DNA of 64,000 nt from Schistocerca nitens (taxonomy: Eukaryota; Arthropoda; Insecta; Orthoptera; Acrididae). The translations under genes were made by a program, and so were the position numbers. Shown piece by piece: positions 11,663 through 20,639 of this stretch; position 1 is the stretch's first letter, and each line of letters begins with the position of its first letter. Under the pieces are notes generated by a model, which did no database searches, was not told the origin of the DNA, and saw only the letters and a program-made list of their open reading frames with translations. The stretch lies in contig NC_064618.1 of assembly GCF_023898315.1 (NCBI RefSeq), forward strand, positions 184,565,548-184,629,547, read 5' to 3'.

Positions 11663-12159
11663 CTGACGGACAGGATACGGGCGGCGTTGTCGACACCACT
11701 TTCTGCTTCTGTCAGCACGATTGGCGAGGTGAGCCGAAATTTAAAGATGATCACAGTAGGATTAAATTGTTGACAAGAAAATATCTCCTTTCTCCAAAAT
11801 AACGAACCAACCATGAGGCAGATGAAGTGCTTTCATGCACCTGGGCAATAGAGTAAAGGATCTTGAAATTCTAGAACGAGCCCTGAGCAGTTAGCACGTG
11901 TCATTCTGTTAAATAATCCTTTGTTTGGTTTCAAAATCCGAACTGTATGTTTAGGATTAGAAAGTGGGGCTGATAGAAATTGTATAGAATGCGTTTCTGA
12001 CAGTCCAAAAGCCTAAAGTTGATCAGTCGCCCGAGGTCCAAGTGATCGGTTTGGGGAATATTTTGCCCACCTCTATAACGTGATGACGTGTCTCTTGAAT
12101 AGTATTCGGTAATTGTCAATTGAAACCTCAGAAAATGTACAACGGGTATTGTGGCTGCT

Positions 12160-12804
12160 AGTTAAGTGTAAGGCGTATGCTGAGGCATTAAGGATCCCCC
12201 ACCACGTAGTACTTACCGCAATCTACCCGTAAGTACGGCAGGGTAGGGCGATCGGGCAACTGAGGCAATCGGACGTGGAGGGTAAGTTTATCAGGCCGCA
12301 TGCGCAAAGAGGTAGAGTGTAGATATTATTGGTGCGTGCAGGATCCCCAAGGACTGTTGTTTGAGTACGTAGAGCGGCAGTATCGGCACTACGTGTGGAT
12401 GTTCCCGAGGCGAATTTAGTTGCTAATGTCTTTCAAGGCATTCGGCTTTAAGATAGGTCTCGGATGACACTCTTTCCTCGTCCGTTCACTGTTCGCGAGC
12501 TCGAGCATCTTGTTAACTCTGTAATGAAATTGTCTTCTGGCGACAACCATCCAACCAGCGAAATGAGTTAACGGGAGGACATCAAGATTTATCAAACTCA
12601 GTTCCAGAAGGCATGACAGGTAGACCGCGGGGTTCAGTGAAAACGGGGACCTGTTTTAGATGTGGAGCACGTGACCATTTAGTACTAGGATTCCCGGTTT
12701 CAAAGACGCCTCGCGCTGAGAAACGACGCCAGGCAGGGTGGGGTCCCATCCTCGGAGACCGGGGTAGTGTAGTCGTATACAGACAGCCACCACGCGTACC
12801 TTAA
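12160..12804 (+). pseudogene. gag remnant with degenerate zinc knuckle
   Basis: The C-terminal part of a retrotransposon gag. The segment RPFTVRELEHLVNSVMKL (about 12475-12530) is followed by CFRCGARDHLVLGF (about 12648-12690). That has the CX2CX4H spacing of a CCHC nucleic-acid-binding knuckle, but Phe stands where the last Cys is expected. The reading frame is interrupted upstream. It lies between the primer site and pol, which is where gag belongs. The assignment rests on position plus the knuckle; the capsid part is not recognisable. Confidence 0.6.
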
Positions 12805-12814
12805 CATTTGTTTG

Positions 12815-15100
12815 TGAGGCTATAGGGCGTGAACAGTTGTGTGGGTTACTAGAGTAAGGCAGCTCTGTGTCACTTCTTAATTACGAGTGGTTTATTGAAT
12901 ATGGAGACTTATGTAGATTATTTCCGGTACGTCTCTTGATTGAGAGATGTTACCTCTGTGCAGGGAAGTGCGGGGAAATCCACCCGTGTGTAAATTTTCA
13001 TGGCCCGTAAAGTTTTAATTAGTTTATGGACTGGTGCCTGACTTAACTCTAGGGCATGATTTCATCCATAAGACCGGTATTGTGTTAGATTTTGGTACTC
13101 AGACCTTTTATTTCAAATTTTCTCCAAACGATCGAATAGCCGTGTTTACTTGGGATGGGACATGACACCAGTAGTAACACGTGCCTGCTTGGGGTAGACC
13201 ACCTCTCTAGTCCACAAGAGAAACAGTTAAGTGAACTTTTCGGAGAATTTCCTGACGTACTTTGTGACAGGTTGGATATCACAAACGTCATTACATACCA
13301 TATTCGTATCATGGATGACATGCCGGTTCGCCAGTCTCCATGTCGCTTTTCACTACGTAGGATAAAAAAATTACGGCACAACATTGTTAAAAGATGGAGT
13401 CATAAGACCATCCACAGCCACTTACGTTTCCCCCATTTTCTTAGTACCTAAAAATCAGGGGCAGAATTTCAGATCTGTGGTTGATTACAGGCTTCTGATC
13501 TCCACAACTGTTTCACCTTGTTTTCTGGTGCATCTTGGTTTACGGTCCTAGATCTTAATCAGGATTAATCTAAGCATCTCACTGCCTTTGCCACAGACTG
13601 GAATTTATATGTGTTTAACCTGGTTCTGTTTAGTTTTGTCAACTGGTGAAGCAGTTTTGTCCCGTCTATTGTAAAAAATTGTAGGTGTTTTAAGGTTTAA
13701 TTGTATCCTCAATTATTTGGACGAAGTGGTCATACTTAGTGCAACCTTTGAAGAACATTTAGAGCACATCCGAAGGTACTATCCAGGCTCAGGGATGTGG
13801 GGCTGACTAAAACCATCAAAGATAACCTTGGCTAAGTGCCAGGTATCATTTGTGGGTCACTTGATGTCCGGGGACAGAATTAGCAGTGATCAGGAACGCA
13901 CTAAGGCGTTGATGAATTTTCTGCAGCCACGAAATAAGAGGGAGGTGACCCAATTCGTAGGGATGGCTAATTATTTCCGCAGATTTGTTCCAAACTTAGC
14001 GCAACTTGCAGCTCCATTAAATTTGTTACGCAGAAATAATGAGAAATTCGTTTGGGCTGAAAGTCAGCCTATGAAAGAATTAAAACTGCAATTGCCCACC
14101 AACCGGTTTTAACCGTACCTGAGTTTAAGAAAAGATTTTTGGTGTGGCGGCAGTTCTTTTACAGGATGATCCAGATATCAGGCGACTGTTATCATTTGCT
14201 ACCTGACATCTGGAGGGGCCTGAGCTAAATTATTCGGTATATGAGTGCGAAGCATTGGCAGTGTTATTTGCCCTGAAAAAAATTCGGTTTTATCTCGAAC
14301 ATCGCGAGAGACAGATAATCAGGCCCTTAGTTGGGTCCTAGCTCGTCCTAGGAAAGGGGGGCGTATCATGAGATGGGCGGTCCGCATTTCGACTTTCCCT
14401 TTTAAGGTTCGGCGCTTTAAGGAATCTGATAATTAGTTTGCTGACACAACTAGCAGGATGTTCAACAGCACGAGCTTGATGAGGAAACGCCGGATAGTCA
14501 TCTAGTATATACGATCCTTATCGAGGTACCCCCACCTCTTTAATAATTAGAAAACTGAACAAGAAGAAGACCCACTGTGTTTGTGTGAACAGGGGGGGGG
14601 GGGGGGGTTGACGATTCAAGTGCTAGATGGACAGGAATCCAGTGACTATTTTCTGAAGAACAGCATTCTGTGTAACAGCAGGGGAAGGTCTGGGGAAGCT
14701 AAAATTTGTCTCCCACGAACCTTAATGATTCTGGTCTTGTGGTACTTCCATGACTCTTTGATGGGAGGCCATTTAGGTCTTTATAAAACCTTAGAGAAGC
14801 AAAGGAGCAGCTTACCTGACTAAAACCTTATAGAGATGTTAGAGTTTTAGTCAAAGAATGTCGAGATTGCAAGAAGGGAAAACCAAAGTAACTCTGTGGT
14901 GAGGGGATTGCTGCAGTCGGAAAGGGAAGAGCATCCATTATGCAAATTGTTTGTTGATGATGTGGGCCCACTTCGCCAGACGAAAAAAGGCGATTCATAT
15001 ATTCTAATAGTGGCGGAAGCCTTCTCCTTGGTCGTTTGATTGATACCTAGCTGAGATGTGACCGCTCTTATCACAATCTCTCATCTTACTAATATATTTA
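12815..15100 (+). pseudogene. Gypsy-type pol remnant (PR-RT-RH-IN)
   Basis: Polyprotein remnant in several frames. RT begins within 13155-13451 (LSELFGEFPDVL, then VRQSPCRFSLRR), continues with FRSVVDYRLL (about 13467), and has its catalytic box as NYLDEVVI (13711-13734), where the family has YLDD. KCQVSFVGHLMS and QFVGMANYFRRFVPNLAQLA (13828-14112) are the typical RT-RNase H connection. RNase H follows as CEALAVLFALKKIRFYLE and DNQALSWVLARP. The integrase zinc-binding region is WYFHDSLMGGHLG (about 14740-14780) followed by KECRDCKKGK (about 14845). The integrase core stops near 15090. The changed catalytic Asp and many stops make it non-functional. Confidence 0.85.
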
Positions 15101-15299
15101 GGAGGTTCGGGCCACTGCAGGCGATGGGTTTCTCGCAAGATCGTTTAGAAAATTGTTTTGGCAATGTGATAATGTTATAAATGGTGCTTATATATGAGGT
15201 CCGTTTTTTTTTCAACCTCCGATAGGCTATAAATAAGACAAGTTCATAGAAAATAATTAGTATATTACCAAAACTTTTGTACACTTATGGTTACTTTTC

Positions 15300-16344
15300 T
15301 ACATAATCACCAAAAAGATTGAGACACTTATTGTACCTGTGGACAAGCTTTGCAATATCCTCTCCAAAAAATGTTACGACCAATGAGTTCTAACGAGCAT
15401 TGACGTTGTTTTGAAGATCTTTGTTGGTTTGAAAGGGCTGCCCTCCTAGCCACATCTTCAGTTCAAGGAAAAGGTGAAATCCTCTTGGTTCCATATCAGG
15501 ACTGTATGGCGATAATCAAAATGTCCCATTGAAATTGTTCAAGGAGCCGTTGGGTTATGGCAGCAGTGTGTGGACGAGCGTTGTCATGAATCGTCCCAAT
15601 TCCTGAAGTCAGGATTCCTCTTCGTTTGTTTTGAATTACTCTCCGCAAACATCGTAAAAATTCCCAATAAGCAGCTGCATTGATAGTGGTTCTGGGCTGC
15701 ATAAACTCTACAAGCAACACACCTTTTTGGTCCCAAAACACGGTATTCATAACCTTCCTGTTGTTGAATGTTTGTTTGAATTTTTTTGGTGTATTTGGTG
15801 AATTTGGATGCATGCATTGTTGCAAATGTCGTTTCGTTTCTGGTGTGTCGCATTGGACCCAAGTTTCATATCCAGTAACAATTGATTTCAAAAAGTTCTC
15901 CCCTCCATCGTGATAACGATCAAGAAAATTCAAAGCTGACGCCATTCGATGACTTTTGTGGGCGTCTGTCAACATTTTTTGAACCCAACGAGCACACAGT
16001 TTTTTGTATCCTAAGTGTTCAGTAATGACAGAGTGTATGACAGATCTTGAAACTTCTGCAGTTATGCTGAACCTATGATTTTCTGTAACCATTCTGTAAA
16101 ATCGTTCAACAAGGTCGGCTGTAACGACAGACTTGCGTTTTTGGCTCCCTTCTTCATGCACGTCATTTCGGCCATGTTTAAACTTTCGGCACCATGCACG
16201 CACAACACCATCAGTCATGAAGTTATCACCGTAAACTCGACTCATTCTCCAATGAATTTCTGCTGCACTGTCCCCTTCTGCTAGCAGAAACCGAATTACG
16301 CTTCGTAATTCACTCTAGGTGGGAGCAACAATGACGACAGCCAT
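15300..16344 (-). pseudogene. mariner transposase, nearly complete
   Basis: A cut-and-paste transposase of the kind fused into vertebrate SETMAR. The start at 16344 (MAVVIVAPT) is followed by one stop (16315-16317), then SELRSVIRFLLAEGDSAAEI and MSRVYGDNFMTDGVVRAWCR, the mariner helix-turn-helix region. The catalytic domain has GYETWVQCD where GDETW is usual, so the first catalytic Asp is Tyr (codon 15868-15870). The second motif HDNARPHTA is intact. The long open frame ends at 15496 through a frameshift. The C-terminus continues in another frame to a GDYVEK-like end near 15300, with the third Asp region changed (PRGF where SD(Y/F) is usual). The length fits the usual ~345 residues. It cannot be active as it stands. 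Confidence 0.88.
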
Positions 16345-16450
16345 GTTTACGTGGCTGTAGTGCAACATAGACCGATGCCTTGAGGTCGACAATGGCCCAT
16401 GTTTACGTGGCTGTAGTGCAACACAGACCGATACCTTGAGGTCGACAATG
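16341..16450. repeat. 54-bp tandem duplication
   Basis: CCATGTTTACGTGGCTGTAG at 16341 and again from about 16396, each running through TAGTGCAACA(T/C)AGACCGAT to CTTGAGGTCGACAATG. The two units differ at a few positions. The first includes the mariner start codon, so the duplication extends upstream of the transposase ORF. Confidence 0.85.
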
Positions 16451-16568
16451 ACTGAGTGTGTGGTGAAAGAGTTGCACAGTATCCCACAGCGCATGTCCAC
16501 TTTCTGCCGCTTGGGTAGCTTCTATATTAAGCGATCGCAGATTGAAGAAAAAAAACTGCCCTCGTAGT

Positions 16569-16784
16569 TTTCATGTGCTGCAGAAGGGTGTTTAATAAGA
16601 GAAACGGTGTCCAGCGTGGTAGTAAACACAGCTGTTTCATCCGATAACGGGCGGGTTGCAGGTCTGGCCGTCTTGTAATTATTGTAATATGGTTTGTTGT
16701 TTTGAGTTCTCTTGCAAAAGAAAGTTATAATGGTGGGTCCTCCCTTATACGTTTTACTTAATTCCAGTGAGTAGCCACGTTTCA
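16569..16784 (+). repeat. 3' LTR of the Gypsy-type element
   Basis: It aligns with 11121-11395 from TCATGTG(C/T)TGCAGAAGG to GCCACGTTTCA and is followed by the target duplication CAGT (16785-16788). Its first bases are TT rather than TG. It lacks a ~59-bp stretch present in the 5' LTR, including the polyadenylation signal. Confidence 0.85.
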
Positions 16785-16788
16785 CAGT

Positions 16789-18303
16789 GGACATTGCCTG
16801 TGGTCTGACATCTTCTATTAGTGCAGAGTGCAGAGGGCTGTGGTAGCGACCGAGACTAGCAACTAGGGCTGTGTCATGACGTGGACAGCGGAGTGGTATG
16901 TGGCTGAACGAGCTGGAAGGAGTGGACCTTTTCCCGTCTTTACCTTGCCGGACGCACAGTATTTCTCGAGGAGGCAATGGTATGGCTTCTTCCAGAAATA
17001 GAACCACTACTTAAGCGCTCTCACAAATGATAGTGGTAGGCTTGGTGTTTGAAGCATTGCACTGTGTTATGTGCGAATGTGCTTTGAGTGAAATCATTTG
17101 GAAAACAACTTCCTGATTGGAAGTGTGCAAATCTGATTTGCGGGTTATTTGTATTTATGACACATGGGACGTGGCAGTGCGTGTTGTGATACAGATCAAG
17201 CATGTGTGTCAGTATACGCCGTGGTCATGAGTAAGAAAACTACCACAGTTTGACTGTTTTTCTCCATGAGCGTCAATCAGTTGTTTACTCAGTGGTTCTA
17301 CGAGTTGATTGTGGGGTACCGCCCACCATCCGATCGGCTGCACTCTAAAGTGCACGCCCTGCCAGTCACTCCGCCGCGTTTTGTACAGCCGCCACAGAGG
17401 CACGAGGGCGCTGCCACGAAAGCTTACGTCGCTTTCAATAATATGCACGCCTCCCCTCTCCGGGGCTGCAGCGGGAAGCCTACTTAAACATCGATTCAGA
17501 AAGCCCATTTGGTCCCATTTTCAGACTTTTCCAGCGGTCAGGGCTCGTCATCTACGGAGCAGTCGTTGTATTGAAGACTGATTGAATTGTAAACCTTTTT
17601 GTCTGTGTATATTTTAGTATTCAAATCTACTGATAGCAAATGACGTTGAAACGACAGCAAATCAATTCATGTATTACTTGTACATTAGACTTAGAGTAAA
17701 TTACTATCTGAACTCACTGTCCATAAACCGCATCTATTCGTCGCTCCTGTGTGTACTAAAGAACCACAAAACGTGCAATGGAAGTAACAAGAATTGCGAA
17801 TTAAATTCTCATGACTAAACACGCTGTTCACTATTGTGAATTGAGATTTGTATTGTTATTGGCTTATGTGTATAAACTGTCATATATGAGATGAATTGCC
17901 ATATGTGTCTAGCGTAAGGAGTCGTTGAAACGCAAGCGTGGGTAGCTTGGAAGTGTTGCTGGTAGCTCATATGAGTTGGGTGTCAGTAGTAATAGTGGAG
18001 CAATGTATAGTTTGACGTTATAGTACTCTTCGCAAGTTAAATATTCTTTGGCATCGTCTGAATTTTGTTGTCATTTACGAACGTAGCACTGCACAAGACA
18101 TTTTACTGCATATTTTGATGCCTCGTACATCATTCAATGGCCAGACTGTACTTTTAATATATTAGATCTTTCTCAATTTTTGTTAAAAATATTTTATTGC
18201 AAGTTGTGTCTTTGGAGTTACTTGCAATTGTTTATGTTAACTAAAATAATTGTTATACTGAGCTCCACCTCTGCACAACCCCAATTCTCAATACCGCTCC
18301 ATA
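16789..18303. other. No gene recognised; GC-richer block 17280-17580
   Basis: No coding homology. The block around 17280-17580 is GC-richer, carries short ORFs on both strands and then turns AT-rich. This could be an LTR or promoter-like piece, but no boundaries or target duplication are visible. Confidence 0.4.
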
Positions 18304-18324
18304 TACACTGACTCGTCAAAGAAA

Positions 18325-18523
18325 AATGTTCAAATGTGTGTGAAATCTTATGCAACTTAACTGCTAAGGTCATCAGTCCCTAAGCTACATACTTCGTAAC
18401 CTAAATTATCCTAAGGACAAACACACACACCCAAGCCCGAGGGAGGACGCGAACCTCCGCCGGAACCAGCCGCACAGTCCATGACTGCAGCGCTTAACAC
18501 CGCTCGAATAATCCCGCACGGCC
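18325..18523 (-). mobile_element. SINE family B (tRNA-derived), full length
   Basis: Read on the minus strand it starts GGCCGTGCGGGATTATTCGA. The B-box-like GGTTCGCGTCC lies at 18445-18455 and the 3' end is CACACACATTTGAACATT. It is flanked by AAAGAAA at 18318-18324 and 18524-18530, a 7-bp target duplication within the Tc1 terminal repeat. It differs from family A in head and tail but shares TGATGACCTTAGC-type body sequence. Confidence 0.85.
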
Positions 18524-18540
18524 AAAGAAACTGATATAGG

Positions 18541-18558
18541 CTCTGAGGACTATGGGAC
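18541..18558 (-). mobile_element. 18-bp SINE scrap with 13-bp target duplication
   Basis: CTCTGAGGACTATGGGAC resembles the family A 3' terminus (CTCTGAGCACTATGGGAC) with one change. It lies exactly between two copies of AAACTGATATAGG (18528-18540 and 18559-18571). The most economical reading is a SINE insertion truncated to its last 18 bases. Confidence 0.65.
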
Positions 18559-18688
18559 AAACTGATATAGGCATGCGTATTCAAACACAGAGATATGTAA
18601 CCAGGCAGAATACGACGCTGCGGTCGGCAACGCCTATGTAAGACAACAAGTGTCTGGCGCAGTTGTTAGATAGCTAACTGCTGTTACA

Positions 18689-19317
18689 ATGCCCGGCTAT
18701 CAAGATTAAAGTGAGTTTGAATGTTGTGTTATATTCGGCGCACGAGCGATGGGACACGTCATCTCCGAGGTAGCCGAGAAGTGGGAATTTTCCCGTACGA
18801 CCATTTCACGAGTGTATCGTGAATATCGGGAATCCTGAAAAACACCAAATCACCGGTAAAAGATCCTCCAAGAACGGGACCAACGAAGACTAAAGAGAAT
18901 CTTTCAACGTGACAAAAGTGCAACCCTTTCGAAAATTGCAGCAGATTTAAATCCTGGGCCATCATTAAGTGTCAGCGTGCGAATCATGCAACGAACCATT
19001 ACTAATCTGGGCTTTCGGAGCCGAAGACACCTTCTTGTACCCTTGATGATTGCACGACACAAAGCTTTGCGCATCGCATGGGCCCGTTAACTCTGACATT
19101 GGACTGTTGATGACTGGAAACATGTCGCCTGCTCAGGCGAGTCTCGTTTCAGATTGTATCAAGCGAATTGACGTGTACGGGAATGGAGACAACCTCTTGA
19201 ATCCATGGACCCTGCATGTCAGCAGGGGACTGTGCCAGGTGGTGGAGGCTCTATAATGATGTGAGGCGTTTGCAGCTGGAGTGATATAAGTCCCCTGACA
19301 GATGACAGCATCCTGTC
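18689..19317 (+). pseudogene. Tc1 transposase, N-terminal half
   Basis: It starts MPGYQD, then the helix-turn-helix region GARAMGHVISEVAEKWEFSR and TTISRVYREYRES. The second DNA-binding part is ERDQRRLKRIFQRDKSATLS. Then come RRHLLVPLMIARHKALRIAW and the start of the catalytic domain. The first catalytic Asp is lost: the usual SDESRF reads SGESRF (codon 19136-19138, GGC). Several stops are present. It ends at the CR1 insertion and resumes at 23399. Confidence 0.85.
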
Positions 19318-19705
19318 CGGCAGCAGTAGCCGACCGAGACAGATGCAGCAACAGGGAAACAACGGCTTTTGGTATTTACGAGTTCCTAACCAGGAGCGAA
19401 TTTTATTATATCATCTGTGTGTCTTAATAGTTCAGTTTCTTGTGTTTCTGCGTGTAAATTTAATATCTAATAGTCACACTTGTCGCGTTTCCGTTTGCGT
19501 AGAAAGTAAACCCATTTTGTGACATATTAAAAGTTCCTAACCAGTGGCAAATTATTTAGTTTCACCTGAGTGCTTCGGTAGATAGGTTTTTGAATACCTG
19601 GGTATTACTAGACACAGGTCGTGCGTTTTCGTCAGGGTCTACAGTAGAGTTGCGCAGCACGTGCCGATAGTTTATCTGCACAGTTTAGTTTTCCACGTCC
19701 TATAG

Positions 19706-20566
19706 TATGGACAGAGACTGCGATTGTTGTGTGCGGATGCGAGCCGAGTCAGCACGTCGGAGTCCTCCGATCGGTCCACAGCCGTGGCAAACCCAGCTAC
19801 TGCTGGCACTGAGGCTGATCCCTCACCTGTGGTCGAGAGGGAGGTCGCCCCAGGGCGAAGCAGCCGGTGAAAGACTTCCCAGGCGCCCGCACGTAAGGCC
19901 TCCCCAGTTTGTCTTACGAACAGGTTCCAGGTGCTGTCTGTAGCTGACACTGTCACTGAGCCAGATGCTGTCGCCTGTCCTGTTTCAAAGGAAACCACTC
20001 AGCCTGCAGGATCTAGGCTATCCCAGAGAGTGGGATTAATTGGGAGCTCCAACGTTAGGCGCGTTATAGAGCCCCTTAGGGACTTGGCTGACAAGTACGG
20101 TAAGAAATCCAATGTGCACTCCCTGTGAGTACCGGGAAGAGTCATTCCAGATGTGGAAGGGTCCTCCCGGATGCCATGAAGAGCACAGGGTGCAGCCAAC
20201 TGCAGGTGGTGGCTCACGTCGTTACGACTGATGTGTGTCACTTTGGATCTGAAGCGATTCTCTCTGGTTTCGAGCGGCTAACAGAAGTGGTAAAGTTTGC
20301 CAGTCATGCTTGCAAGCTGAAAGCTGAGCTGCCCATTTGCAGCATAGCGACATGCCCGATTGCGGACCTCTGGTACAGAGCCGAGTGGAGGGTCTGAATC
20401 AGAGGCTCAGACGGTCCTGCGACCGTGTAGGCTGCAGATTCCTCGACATGCACCAAGTACTGGTTGGGTTGGAGTTCCGTTGAATAGGTCAGGTGTCCAC
20501 TATACGCAGGAGGCGGCTATACGGGTATCAGGGGCTGTGTGGCGTGGACTGGGCGGTTTTTTAGGT
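19706..20566 (+). pseudogene. CR1 ORF1 with SGNH/esterase-like domain
   Basis: Reading 19709 onward gives a Ser/Thr/Pro/Ala-rich N-terminal region with one stop near 19868. Then comes QRVGLIGSSNVRRVIEPLRD (about 20025-20085), which fits block I of an SGNH hydrolase. The frame shifts near 20150 to DAMKSTGCSQLQVVAHVVTT and again near 20385, ending with LNRSGVHYTQEAAIRVSGAV (about 20478-20540). Its His-containing SGVHYT fits the C-terminal catalytic block. CR1 ORF1 proteins are known to carry esterase domains. Exact catalytic assignment would need alignment. Confidence 0.65.
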
Positions 20567-20639
20567 TAGAAGGTCTTGGGAAGACACAAGAAGAACTTCA
20601 GTCACAAAGGTTGCAGGCTGAAAACAGGAAAAACGTAGA

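Larger units (their letters stand above)
15195..16564 (-). mobile_element. mariner-family DNA transposon
   Basis: Read on the minus strand. Diverged terminal inverted repeats lie at 15195-15217 (TGAGGTCCG then a T-run and CAACC) and 16539-16564 (GATTGAAGAAAAAAAACTGC then CCTCG), with TA dinucleotides outside at 15193-15194 and 16565-16566. It holds one mariner transposase pseudogene. It lies 2 bp upstream of the Gypsy 3' LTR, so it jumped into the LTR element. A 54-bp direct duplication sits in its leader (16341-16450). Confidence 0.85.
11121..16784 (+). mobile_element. Ty3/Gypsy-type LTR retrotransposon, complete but decayed
   Basis: A whole element is framed by related LTRs (11121-11395 and 16569-16784) and by the 4-bp target duplication CAGT (11117-11120, 16785-16788). 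Inside, in order, are a primer-binding site (11397-11414), a gag remnant with a zinc-knuckle-like segment near 12650, a protease-region remnant (about 12815-13130), RT (13155-13830), the RT/RNase H junction (13828-14112), RNase H (14230-14436) and the start of integrase (14670-15090). The order PR-RT-RH-IN is that of Ty3/Gypsy. The coding parts carry many stops and frame changes. The internal region is short for the family, so integrase and probably gag are incomplete. A mariner (15195-16564) lies just before the 3' LTR. Confidence 0.85.

Noticed and set aside
16800..17580. A second LTR or solo LTR based on GC content
   Set aside because: No TG...CA ends with duplication and no second copy within the window.
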